Source: Pseudocitrobacter sp913778145
GTDB lineage: Bacteria; Pseudomonadota; Gammaproteobacteria; Enterobacterales; Enterobacteriaceae
DNA length: 64,000 bases
Direction: 5' to 3'
Assembly (NCBI GenBank): GCA_035726825.1
Contig: JALNTX010000005.1
Location: 248,001 to 312,000, forward strand
A program made the position numbers and the translations under genes. Below are positions 8,924 to 17,079 of the stretch, in pieces (within the stretch, counting starts at the first letter, position 1; the number at the start of each line of letters is the position of its first letter). Below the pieces are notes generated by a model that was not told the origin of the DNA, searched no databases, and saw nothing but the letters and a program-made list of their open reading frames with translations.

Positions 8924-9011
8924 TTGACAAAATGTGACGCACAGACAATAGTTATTCCATCCCGATAGCCTCGGATAAACCTGAGGCTATTTCTATGGTA
9001 TGGAGCCAGCA
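8924..9011 (+). promoter_or_regulatory. Candidate promoter and leader hairpin of sGDH gene
   Basis: A consensus -35 hexamer TTGACA lies at 8924-8929. A weak -10 (AATAGT) follows at 17 bp spacing. It sits inside an inverted repeat of GTCACA and TGTGAC. Just before the gene, ATAGCCTC (8965-8972) and GAGGCTAT (8983-8990) form a perfect 8-bp stem with a 10-nt loop, ending about 21 nt before the ATG. The GGAG ribosome site follows the stem. Confidence 0.4.
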
Positions 9012-10439
9012 ATGTTAAATAATAAAACCAAACGAATCAGCCAGGCCGTGGCATTATCTTTTGCCCTGTGTGGCGTGAGCTATGCCGCAACCACGAGCCA
9101 TGCATCATCGGCAAAACACCCGGAAGTTCAGGCCAATGAGCCGTTTTCCGCGCACGTCCTGACCAGCGGCCTGGATGCGCCGTGGGATATGGTGTGGGGC
9201 CCGGATGGTTATTTGTGGGTGACCGAACGTAAAGCCGCGTCTATCGATCGCATCGACCCGAAAACCGGCGAGAAAAAAGTCGCGATCACACTGAGCGGTG
9301 TCCATACCGGCCCGCAACACGAAGGTGTACTGGGTCTGGCATTATCGCCAAACTTTATGAAAGCCGGTGGCGATAATTATGTTTATACCGCTTATACCTA
9401 TATGAACGGTAATGAAGAACACGCCAAAATTGTTCGTCTGGAATATGACGAAAAAACGCAAAAACTGGGTAATGAAAAAGAAATTCTGGCTGGTTTCCCG
9501 GCGGGGAATGACCACAACGGCGGGCGTCTGCGCTTTGGGCCGGATGGTAAACTCTATTACACCATCGGTGAGCAGGGGCATAACCAGGGTGCGAATTTCT
9601 GCAAACCTATCGACGCACAGCGTATTCCAACTGAGGATGAGCTGAAAAATAAAAATTATGCCGCTTATGCCGGTAAAGTGCTGCGTCTGAATACCGACGG
9701 CTCTATTCCGGAAGATAACCCAACCATTCACGGCATTAAAAGCCACCTGTTCACCTACGGTCACCGTAACCCGCAGGGTCTGGTCTTTGTCGGCGATACC
9801 CTTTACGCCTCTGAACAAGGCCCCTCTTCTGACGATGAACTGAACATTCTGGAAGCGGGCGGCAACTACGGTTGGCCGCACGTCGCGGGCTTCCAGGACG
9901 ATCAGGCTTACGTGTATGCAAACTATTCGAAAGCCGAAAACTGCCCGTCGTTGAAATGGGATCCGAACCATATTCCAGCAGGCGTACCGGTACAGAAAGA
10001 GACTGAATGGAAAGCCGCTGACTTTAAAGCGCCAATCAAAACCTTCTTCACCGTCAAAGAGGGCTACACCTATAACGATGCCAGCTGCAGCGCGGATTCT
10101 GCGTACATTTGTTGGCCGACTATTGCACCGTCAAGCGTAGCGTACTACCCGGCGGATGGCGTTATCAAAAGCTGGCGTAACTCCATCATCGTCAGCTCGA
10201 TGAAAAACGGTGCGCTCTATCGTGTTCTGCTGAACGCCGATAAGAAAAACGTGCAGGGCGACGTGGCGAAATACTTCCACACCGCCAACCGCTACCGCAT
10301 GGTGGTAGTCAGCCCGGACACCCGTAAAATCTTCGTGGCGACCGACAACTTCGGTAACGTGATGGATGAATCTAACCATCCGACGCACAACCTGAGCAAC
10401 CCGGGTTCGATTATCGTCTTCGAATACACCGGTAAATAA
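9012..10439 (+). CDS. Soluble PQQ-dependent glucose dehydrogenase-like (GdhB/sGDH type)
   Basis: 475-residue periplasmic six-bladed beta-propeller that would oxidise aldose sugars to lactones with PQQ and calcium. It reads as a homologue of Acinetobacter sGDH along most of its length. The active-site set is kept at family spacing: H168 (sGDH H144), R252 and N253 in GHRNPQG (R228/N229), K398 (K377), R427 and R429 in NRYR (R406/R408). The partner of the catalytic histidine is E187 where sGDH has D163. A signal peptide covers residues 1 to about 25. Start 9012 is preferred to 9000 because GGAG lies just before it. The gene lies 64 bp upstream of a PqqU-like receptor gene, which supports real PQQ use. 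Equivalence numbers are from memory of the Acinetobacter enzyme. Sugar specificity is unknown. Confidence 0.88.
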   Translation: MLNNKTKRISQAVALSFALCGVSYAATTSHASSAKHPEVQANEPFSAHVLTSGLDAPWDMVWGPDGYLWVTERKAASIDRIDPKTGEKKVAITLSGVHTGPQHEGVLGLALSPNFMKAGGDNYVYTAYTYMNGNEEHAKIVRLEYDEKTQKLGNEKEILAGFPAGNDHNGGRLRFGPDGKLYYTIGEQGHNQGANFCKPIDAQRIPTEDELKNKNYAAYAGKVLRLNTDGSIPEDNPTIHGIKSHLFTYGHRNPQGLVFVGDTLYASEQGPSSDDELNILEAGGNYGWPHVAGFQDDQAYVYANYSKAENCPSLKWDPNHIPAGVPVQKETEWKAADFKAPIKTFFTVKEGYTYNDASCSADSAYICWPTIAPSSVAYYPADGVIKSWRNSIIVSSMKNGALYRVLLNADKKNVQGDVAKYFHTANRYRMVVVSPDTRKIFVATDNFGNVMDESNHPTHNLSNPGSIIVFEYTGK

Positions 10440-10447
10440 TGCACTTG

Positions 10448-10479
10448 CAGGCGGGTCTATTGGCCCGCCTGATTTTTTT
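10448..10479 (+). terminator. Intrinsic terminator between sGDH and pqqU genes
   Basis: CAGGCGGG and CCCGCCTG form a perfect 8-bp GC-rich stem with an 8-nt loop, followed by a run of seven T. It begins 9 bp after the dehydrogenase stop codon and ends only about 25 bp before the receptor ATG. It therefore either terminates the first gene or attenuates expression of the second. Confidence 0.85.
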
Positions 10480-10503
10480 CCCTTTCCTATAAAAAACACA
10501 CCG

Positions 10504-12639
10504 ATGAAATTAACTCTGCCCCTCTCCGGGCTGGCGGCCACCTTTGTGCTGTCTCCGGTTTCATACGTTTACGCGCAGGACGCCGTAGCAGATGATGGTG
10601 AGCAAACCATGATCGTCAGCGCAGCGCCCCATTCCGGCCTCTCCGCGTTAGATACGCCCGCTGCCGTCTCCGTCAATTACGGTGACGATATCCGTCACGC
10701 CGCACCGCGAATTAATCTTTCAGAAGGGCTGGCCGATGTGCCGGGCCTGCAAATTCAAAACCGACAGAATTTCGCCCAGGATTTACAGATGTCAATTCGC
10801 GGCTTCGGCGCGCGATCAACCTTTGGGATTCGTGGACTCAGGCTGTATGTGGACGGCATTCCGGCGACCATGCCGGACGGTCAGGGGCAACTCTCCAATA
10901 TTGATATTGGCTCGATTGAGCGAATCGATGTGCTGCGCGGGCCGTTCTCCGCGCTTTACGGCAACGCCTCCGGCGGCGTGGTGAACGTGGAAACAGAAAC
11001 GGGCCGCCAGCCCACGACCATTGAAAGCAGCAACTACTACGGCAGTTTCGGTACCTGGCGTACCGGGTTAAAAGCCACGGGCGCGGTGGGCGATGGCACG
11101 CAGAAAGGCGACGTGAATTACACCGTCTCCAGCAGCCGCTTCTCTACGCACGGTTTTCGCGACAACAGCGCCGCGCATAAAAACCTGCTCAATGCCAAAC
11201 TGGGCGTGAAGGTCAATGACACCGGCAGCCTGACGTTGCAGCTCAACAGTGTGGATATCACCGCGGACGATCCGGGGGGTTTAACCCGTAAAGAGTGGAA
11301 AGATAACCCGGCGCAAGCACCGCGCGGCGAAGAGTACCGCATGCGTAAAACCGTCAAACAGACGCAGGCCGGGCTGCGCTATCAACAAGGATTGGGCGAG
11401 CACGACGACCTGAGCGTGATGACCTGGGCGGGTATCCGCGAGACCGTGCAGTACCAGTCTATTCCGTACTTTGTGCAGCAGCGCAGCGACACGCATCCCG
11501 GCGGCGTGATTGATTTAACGCGCCGCTACCAGGGCATTGATACCCGCTGGACGCACCACGAAGAGAGCGGCTTCCTGCCCTACTCCATCACCATGGGCCT
11601 CGACTACGAAACAATGACCGAGCAGCGCAAAGGGTATGAAAACTTTGTCTATCAGAACGGTCATTACGATCTGGGCACAAAGGGCGATATGCGCCGCAAC
11701 GAGCGTAACCTGATGTGGAACCTCGACCCGTACATTCAGACCAACTGGCAGCTCACTTCTGCATTGAGTCTGGACGCGGGGGTACGCTACAGCTCGGTGT
11801 GGTTTGATTCCAACGACCATTATGTGGTGGGTAAAAATGGCGACGACAGCGGCGAAGCGAGCTACCACAAATGGCTTCCGGCGGCCGCGCTGAAATACGC
11901 CATGACGCCGACGTGGAACGTTTATCTCTCCGCCGGGCGTGGCTTCGAAACGCCGACGATTAATGAGCTGTCGTATCGCCCTGATGGGCAATCGGGGCTG
12001 AACTTTGGCCTACAGCCTGCGACGAATACCACCGTTGAAGCGGGCAGCAAGTGGCAGGTTGGCACCGGGCTTGCCAGCCTTTCCGTCTTTAACACGGATA
12101 CCAAAGATGAGATTGTGGTGGCCGCCAGCGACAACGGGCGCACCTCTTATCAAAACGCCGGGAAAACGCGCCGTCGCGGCGTAGAGCTGGCGTGGGATCA
12201 GCAGTTTGCTACCGCATGGCGCGCCAAACTCGCCTGGACCTGGCTGGATGCAACCTATCGCGAAGACGCCAGCAGCACTATCCAAAGCGGCAACCGCATT
12301 CCAGGTATTGCCCGCAACAGTGCTTACGCCTCATTGGGCTGGGTGCCGGAAGAAGGCTGGTATGCAGGGGCGGAAATGCGCTATATGAGCGACATTCAGG
12401 CCAACGACGCCAACACCGAACAGGCACCAGCGTATACGGTCACGGCGCTGAACAGCGGCTATAAGTTCGTGGCGGATAACTGGGTGGTGGATGTGTATAC
12501 CCGCGTCGATAATCTGTTTGATAAGGAGTATGTCGGCTCGGTTATCGTTAACGAAAGCAACGGGCGCTATTACGAACCGGCGCCAGGGCGCAATTACGGC
12601 GTAGGGTTGTCGGTGAGTTATATGTTTGATGCGATGTAG
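10504..12639 (+). CDS. pqqU: TonB-dependent PQQ receptor, PqqU/YncD-like
   Basis: 711-residue outer-membrane receptor with a signal peptide (cleaved near YAQD). A TonB-box-like start (EQTMIVSA), a plug domain (RINLSEGLADVPGLQIQNRQ, SIRGFGARST, LRGPFSALYG) and a 22-strand barrel follow. It ends in an aromatic-rich strand (YGVGLSVSYMF) plus three residues. Long blocks match E. coli YncD as I recall it, for example LYVDGIPATMPDGQGQ and VGSVIVNESNGRYYEP. YncD is now named PqqU because it imports pyrroloquinoline quinone. Its position directly after a PQQ-dependent dehydrogenase gene supports that role. The ATG has a poor ribosome-binding site (AAAAAACACACCG) and lies 25 bp after a terminator. A siderophore role is the alternative but is less likely. 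Confidence 0.88.
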   Translation: MKLTLPLSGLAATFVLSPVSYVYAQDAVADDGEQTMIVSAAPHSGLSALDTPAAVSVNYGDDIRHAAPRINLSEGLADVPGLQIQNRQNFAQDLQMSIRGFGARSTFGIRGLRLYVDGIPATMPDGQGQLSNIDIGSIERIDVLRGPFSALYGNASGGVVNVETETGRQPTTIESSNYYGSFGTWRTGLKATGAVGDGTQKGDVNYTVSSSRFSTHGFRDNSAAHKNLLNAKLGVKVNDTGSLTLQLNSVDITADDPGGLTRKEWKDNPAQAPRGEEYRMRKTVKQTQAGLRYQQGLGEHDDLSVMTWAGIRETVQYQSIPYFVQQRSDTHPGGVIDLTRRYQGIDTRWTHHEESGFLPYSITMGLDYETMTEQRKGYENFVYQNGHYDLGTKGDMRRNERNLMWNLDPYIQTNWQLTSALSLDAGVRYSSVWFDSNDHYVVGKNGDDSGEASYHKWLPAAALKYAMTPTWNVYLSAGRGFETPTINELSYRPDGQSGLNFGLQPATNTTVEAGSKWQVGTGLASLSVFNTDTKDEIVVAASDNGRTSYQNAGKTRRRGVELAWDQQFATAWRAKLAWTWLDATYREDASSTIQSGNRIPGIARNSAYASLGWVPEEGWYAGAEMRYMSDIQANDANTEQAPAYTVTALNSGYKFVADNWVVDVYTRVDNLFDKEYVGSVIVNESNGRYYEPAPGRNYGVGLSVSYMFDAM

Positions 12640-12649
12640 GTGCGGGGGT

Positions 12650-12841
12650 TCCCCCTCACCCTAACCCTCTCCCTCAAGGGAGAGGGGACTGATTGTGCAC
12701 GGTGTGAAGTCCTGCGCCGGTTTTCTCCCTCTCCCTGTGGGAGAGGGGCTGATTGTGCACTATGTTAAGTCCTGCGCCGGTTTTCTCCCTCTCCCTGTGG
12801 GAGAGGGTCGGGGTGAGGGCATCAGCGCGCACATTTCCCCC
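12650..12841. repeat. Composite palindromic repeat cluster, copy A
   Basis: The cluster holds three palindromic units. The first is CCCTCTCCCTCAAGGGAGAG, and two are TCTCCCTCTCCCTGTGGGAG-type units separated by near-identical spacers (CTGATTGTGCAC and AAGTCCTGCGCCGG). It ends in CATCAGCGCGCACATTTCCC. The same arrangement in the same orientation recurs at 18866-19105. This is a dispersed enterobacterial hairpin repeat, distinct from the REP/BIME type at 31.6 kb. Open frames across it are artefacts. Confidence 0.85.
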
Positions 12842-12890
12842 CAATCTCTCTTTTCCGTAAAAAAAAGCTTGATACATATCAACACATATT

Positions 12891-12909
12891 GATAATGCTT
12901 CTCGTTATC
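12891..12909 (+). promoter_or_regulatory. Fur box upstream of hemP-hmuRSTUV
   Basis: The sequence GATAATGCTTCTCGTTATC is a 19-bp dyad matching most of the Fur consensus GATAATGATAATCATTATC. It lies 36 bp before the hemP start codon. This predicts iron-repressed transcription of the whole haem operon. Confidence 0.8.
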
Positions 12910-12944
12910 GATTTAGTTCTCATTTTCATAACGGACGCACTGGT

Positions 12945-13124
12945 ATGAATGACACCGCAGAAGACCGGACAAAGCACAGCGCTTCGCCCTATCCTTCGCA
13001 CGGAAAACGCCTGATTAACAGCAAGGCGCTGCTCGGCGACGAAGGTTCGGTGCTGATTGAACACAATGGCCAACATTATCAGCTTCGCCAGACGCAATCC
13101 GGCAAATTGATCCTGACTAAATAA
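12945..13124 (+). CDS. hemP: HemP/HmuP small haem-uptake protein
   Basis: This 59-residue protein begins at the ATG at 12945, downstream of the Fur box and 76 bp before the haem receptor gene. HemP-family features are the basic N-terminal half (GKRLINSKALLGD) and the C-terminal HNGQHYQLRQTQSGKLILTK, which matches the conserved Y-x-L-R-x-T...K-L-I-L-T-K ending. In Yersinia and other bacteria the gene precedes the haem receptor gene, and HemP/HmuP is required for, or activates, haem receptor expression. Its molecular action here is inferred from the family. Confidence 0.88.
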   Translation: MNDTAEDRTKHSASPYPSHGKRLINSKALLGDEGSVLIEHNGQHYQLRQTQSGKLILTK

Positions 13125-13200
13125 ATCATCCTATTTCGCCAGCCACCCAGGTGACTCCCAGGCAGCCAGCAATTTTTCATTTTCCTTTTGGAGAGTTGTT

Positions 13201-15186
13201 ATGCTACGCCCGCAATCCGCCCCGCTGCGCCCAACGCTGCTGGCCCTGACCATCGCCGGCATTCTGCCCGGCACAGCCTTCGCCGCCGACGAAACAATGA
13301 CCGTCACCGCCACCGGTAACGCCCGCAGCGCATTTGAAGCGCCCATGATGGTCAGCGTCATCAATACCGCCGAGCCTGAAAATCAAACCGCCAGTTCCGC
13401 CGCTGACCTGCTGCGCAGCGTGCCGGGGATTACGCTCGACGGTACAGGCCGTACCAACGGTCAGGACGTCAACATGCGCGGCTACGATCGCCGCGGCGTG
13501 CTGATTCTGGTGGATGGCGTGCGCCAGGGCACCGATACCGGCCACCTCAACAGCACTTTTCTTGACCCGATGCTAATCAAACGTATCGAAGTGGTGCGCG
13601 GCCCGTCGGCGTTACTGTACGGCAGTGGCGCGTTAGGCGGGGTCATTTCATACGATACCGTTGACGCCAAAGATCTGCTGCGCGAGGGTCAGAACAGCGG
13701 CTACCGCGTCTTTGGCACCGGAGCGACGGGCGATCACAGTATCGGCATGGGGGCCAGCGCCTTTGGCCGCACGGATACGCTTGATGGCATCGTTTCCTGG
13801 TCGAGCCGCGATCGGGGCGATCTGCGCCAGAGCGATGGCTTTACCGCACCAAACGACGAATCGATCAACAACATGCTGGCTAAAGGTAGCTGGAAAATCG
13901 ACGATGCGCAGACGTTAGGCGGATCGTTCCGCTACTACAACAACAAATCGCAGGAACCGAAAAATCCGCAGAGCAGCGAAGCCTCTGCCAGCAGCAACCC
14001 GATGACCGATCGTTCCACCATTCAGCGCGATGCGCAGCTCACCTATAAACTTGCGCCGCAGGGCAACGACTGGCTGAACGCCGACGCAAAAATTTACTGG
14101 TCGGAAGCGCGGATTAACGCACAGAACATCGATAATACGGGTGAATTCCGCAAGCAAACCACTAAAGGCGGCAAAGTCGAAAACCGCAGCCGTCTGTTCA
14201 GCGACTCCTTCGCCTCTCACCTGCTGACCTACGGCGGGGAATACTATCGCCAGGAGCAGGAACCCGGCGGCGTTACCACCGGTTTCCCGGAAGCGAAAAT
14301 CGATTTCAGCTCCGGCTGGATCCAGGACGAAATCACCCTTCGCGACCTGCCTGTTACCCTGCTCGGCGGCACGCGTTATGACAACTATCGCGGCAGCAGC
14401 GACGGCTACGACGACGTGGATGCCGATAAATGGTCATCCCGCGCGGGCATGACCGTCAGCCCAACCGACTGGCTGATGCTGTTCGGCTCTTACGCCCAGG
14501 CCTTCCGCGCGCCAACGATGGGCGAGATGTACAACGACTCGAAGCACTTCTCCATCGGTAGCTTCTACACTAACTACTGGGTACCGAACCCGAACCTGCG
14601 CCCGGAAACCAACGAAACGCAGGAGTACGGTTTTGGTTTGCGCTTCGACGACCTGATGCTGGCCAACGATTCCCTCGAATTTAAAGCCAGCTACTTCGAT
14701 ACCAAAGCGAAGGATTACATCTCTACGGCGGTCGATTTCGCGGCGGCAACGACGATGTCCTATAACGTACCAAACGCCAAAATCTGGGGTTGGGACGTGA
14801 TGACCAAATATAGCGCGGACCTGTTCAGCCTCGACGTGGCCTACAACCGCACGCGCGGGAAAGATACTGACACCGGGGAGTATATCTCCAGCATCAACCC
14901 GGACACGGTGACCAGCAAGCTGAATATTCCGGTGGCGCACAGCGGTTTCTCGGTCGGCTGGATTGGGACATTTGCCGATCGCTCTACCCACGTCAGCAGC
15001 AGCTACAGCAAACAGCCGGGCTATGCGGTTAACGACTTCTACGTCAGCTATGAAGGCCAGCAACAACTGAAAGGCGTCACCACCACGCTGGTGCTGGGCA
15101 ACGCCTTTGATAAAGAGTACTGGTCGCCGCAGGGCATTCCGCAGGACGGTCGTAATGGGAAAATTTTCGTAAGTTATCAGTGGTAA
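13201..15186 (+). CDS. hmuR: TonB-dependent haem receptor HmuR/HemR
   Basis: 661-residue outer-membrane receptor for haem and haemoproteins. A signal peptide (to about residue 29, FAAD) is followed by a TonB box (ETMTVTAT), a plug domain (RTNGQDVNMRGYDRRGVLILVD, split here as RTNGQDVNMRGY then DRRGVLILVD) and a barrel ending in IFVSYQW. The haem-receptor signature is present: FRAP at 435-438, H449 between the boxes, and NPNL at 463-466. These motifs separate haem receptors from siderophore receptors. A GGAGAG ribosome site precedes the ATG. It is the second gene of a Fur-controlled operon and supplies haem to the HmuTUV transporter. Confidence 0.94.
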   Translation: MLRPQSAPLRPTLLALTIAGILPGTAFAADETMTVTATGNARSAFEAPMMVSVINTAEPENQTASSAADLLRSVPGITLDGTGRTNGQDVNMRGYDRRGVLILVDGVRQGTDTGHLNSTFLDPMLIKRIEVVRGPSALLYGSGALGGVISYDTVDAKDLLREGQNSGYRVFGTGATGDHSIGMGASAFGRTDTLDGIVSWSSRDRGDLRQSDGFTAPNDESINNMLAKGSWKIDDAQTLGGSFRYYNNKSQEPKNPQSSEASASSNPMTDRSTIQRDAQLTYKLAPQGNDWLNADAKIYWSEARINAQNIDNTGEFRKQTTKGGKVENRSRLFSDSFASHLLTYGGEYYRQEQEPGGVTTGFPEAKIDFSSGWIQDEITLRDLPVTLLGGTRYDNYRGSSDGYDDVDADKWSSRAGMTVSPTDWLMLFGSYAQAFRAPTMGEMYNDSKHFSIGSFYTNYWVPNPNLRPETNETQEYGFGLRFDDLMLANDSLEFKASYFDTKAKDYISTAVDFAAATTMSYNVPNAKIWGWDVMTKYSADLFSLDVAYNRTRGKDTDTGEYISSINPDTVTSKLNIPVAHSGFSVGWIGTFADRSTHVSSSYSKQPGYAVNDFYVSYEGQQQLKGVTTTLVLGNAFDKEYWSPQGIPQDGRNGKIFVSYQW

Positions 15187-15232
15187 CGACATCGCCCCGG
15201 TTCGCCGGGGCTTCATCTGGAAGGAAGAGACA

Positions 15233-16261
15233 ATGAATCACTACACACGCTGGCTTGAGCTAAAAGAACAAAACCCAGGTAAGTACGCGCGTGACATCGC
15301 AGCATTAATGAATATCAGCGAGGCAGAATTGACCTTCTCTCGCGTGGGCCATGACGCGGCGCGTCTTGCCAGCGACGTGCGCGACATTCTCGCCGCACTG
15401 GAAACCGTCGGCGAAACCAAGTGCATCTGCCGTAACGAATACGCGGTACACGAACAGGTTGGCGAGTTTACCAACCAACATCTGAGCGGCCATGCGGGGC
15501 TGATCCTCAACCCACGCGCCCTTGACCTGCGCCTGTTCCTGCACCAGTGGGCCAGCGTTTTCCACATCAAAGAGATGACCGCGCGCGGCGAGCGCCAGAG
15601 CATTCAGTTCTTTGACCATCAGGGCGATGCGCTGCTGAAAGTCTACGCCACCGAGCGCACCGACATGACCGCGTGGGCCGATGTGCTGGCGCGCTTTATC
15701 ATCACCGACAATGCGCCACTGGTGCTGAAACCCGCGGAAGATGCCGCCAGCGAAAGCCACGCCGACGCCGAAACCGTTGATAGCGAATGGCGTGCGATGA
15801 CCGATGTGCATCAGTTCTTCACTCTGCTGAAGCGCCACAACCTGACGCGTCAGCAGGCATTTTCGCTGGTCGGCGACGACCTCGCCTGCAAAGTGCCTAA
15901 TAGCGCACTGGCACAAATTCTCGATAGCGCACGTCAGGACGCCAATGAAATCATGGTGTTTGTCGGCAACCGCGGCTGCGTGCAAATCTTCACCGGCGTG
16001 GTGGAAAAAGTGGTGCCAATGAAAGGCTGGCTGAATATTTTCAACCCGACGTTCACGCTGCATTTGCTGGAAGATCATATTGCCGAAAGCTGGGTCACCC
16101 GCAAACCGACCGCTGACGGGCACGTCACCAGCCTGGAAATTTTTGCTCACGATGGCACGCAAATCGCCCAGCTGTACGGTCAGCGTACCGAAGGCCAGCC
16201 GGAACAGACACAGTGGCGCAAACAGATTGATGCACTCACGGCGGAAGGGCTGACAGCATGA
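15233..16261 (+). CDS. hmuS: Haem-degrading or haem-trafficking protein HmuS/ChuS
   Basis: 342-residue cytoplasmic protein of the HemS/ChuS/HmuS family, which bind haem after uptake and either degrade it or hand it on. Length and the internal duplication of two similar halves are normal for the family. Typical sequences are the YTRWLELKEQNPGKYARDIA start, NPRALDLRLFLHQWASVF in the first half and NPTFTLHLLEDHIAESWVTRKPT in the second. A GGAAGGAAGAG ribosome site precedes the ATG. The stop overlaps the start of hmuT by 4 bp, which indicates translational coupling. Confidence 0.94.
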   Translation: MNHYTRWLELKEQNPGKYARDIAALMNISEAELTFSRVGHDAARLASDVRDILAALETVGETKCICRNEYAVHEQVGEFTNQHLSGHAGLILNPRALDLRLFLHQWASVFHIKEMTARGERQSIQFFDHQGDALLKVYATERTDMTAWADVLARFIITDNAPLVLKPAEDAASESHADAETVDSEWRAMTDVHQFFTLLKRHNLTRQQAFSLVGDDLACKVPNSALAQILDSARQDANEIMVFVGNRGCVQIFTGVVEKVVPMKGWLNIFNPTFTLHLLEDHIAESWVTRKPTADGHVTSLEIFAHDGTQIAQLYGQRTEGQPEQTQWRKQIDALTAEGLTA

Positions 16262-17079
16262 AAAAATGGTTCGCCCTGCTGATTGCCCTGCCGGTCGCGG
16301 CGCTGGCAGCGCCGCAGGAGAAAATCGTCGCGCTGGGCGGTGACGTGACCGAGATTGTCTACGCCCTCGGGGCGCAATCTTTGCTTGTCGCACGTGACAG
16401 CACCAGTCAGTGGCCGCCGGAAGCGGCCAAACTGCCGGATGTGGGTTATCTGCGCCAGCTCAATGCGGAAGGCATTCTGGCGATGCGCCCGACGCAGGTG
16501 CTCGCCAGCCAACAGGCGCAACCGTCGCTGGTGCTCAAACAGCTGGAGCAGAATAAGGTGCAGGTGATCAGCGTGCCGAGCCGTAACTCACTCAGCGTGA
16601 TTGACGAAAAAGTACAGGTCATCGCCCGCGCCACGCACCAGGAAGCCGAAGGCGAAACGCTGCGCAACAGCGTGCGTCAGGCCATTGCCGCGCTGCCCAC
16701 TACGCCGCTCGATAAAAAAGTGCTGTTTATTCTCAATCACGGCGGCATGAACGCAATGGCCGCCGGGCAGCAAACAGCGGCCGATGCGGCGATTCGCACG
16801 GCCGGGTTAACGAATGCGATGCAGGGTTTTGCCCGCTACCAGCCGCTGTCTCAGGAAGGCGTGATTGCAAGCCAGGCCGATCTGGTGGTGATCCCCGCCG
16901 ATGGTTTAGCGGCAATTGGCGGCGAAGCGAATCTGTGGAAGCTGCCGGGGCTGGCGCAAACGCCTGCCGGGAAGCATAAACAGGTTCTGGCGATAGACGA
17001 CATGGCGCTGCTCGGGTTTAGCGTGCGTACGCCGCAGGCGATTCAGCAGCTGCGTACCAAAGCGGAGTCGCTGCCCTGA
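16258..17079 (+). CDS. hmuT: Periplasmic haem-binding protein HmuT
   Basis: 273-residue ABC-transporter substrate-binding protein of the class III (BtuF/FhuD-like) fold. It has a signal peptide (MKKWFALLIALPVAALA) and then the first lobe with EKIVALGGDVTEIVYALGA. The second lobe contains LFILNHGGMNAMAAGQQTAAD. It would carry haem from HmuR to the HmuUV membrane complex. It overlaps hmuS upstream, and its TGA overlaps the hmuU ATG by one base, so the genes are translationally coupled. Confidence 0.94.
   Translation: MKKWFALLIALPVAALAAPQEKIVALGGDVTEIVYALGAQSLLVARDSTSQWPPEAAKLPDVGYLRQLNAEGILAMRPTQVLASQQAQPSLVLKQLEQNKVQVISVPSRNSLSVIDEKVQVIARATHQEAEGETLRNSVRQAIAALPTTPLDKKVLFILNHGGMNAMAAGQQTAADAAIRTAGLTNAMQGFARYQPLSQEGVIASQADLVVIPADGLAAIGGEANLWKLPGLAQTPAGKHKQVLAIDDMALLGFSVRTPQAIQQLRTKAESLP

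Noticed and set aside
12650..12841. CRISPR-like spaced repeats
   Set aside because: Units are palindromic and differ in spacing and sequence; the spacers are near-identical rather than unique, and no cas genes are present.
15305..16393. 362-codon minus-strand frame
   Set aside because: It is antisense to hmuS and hmuT, which are certain from family motifs and coupled starts.
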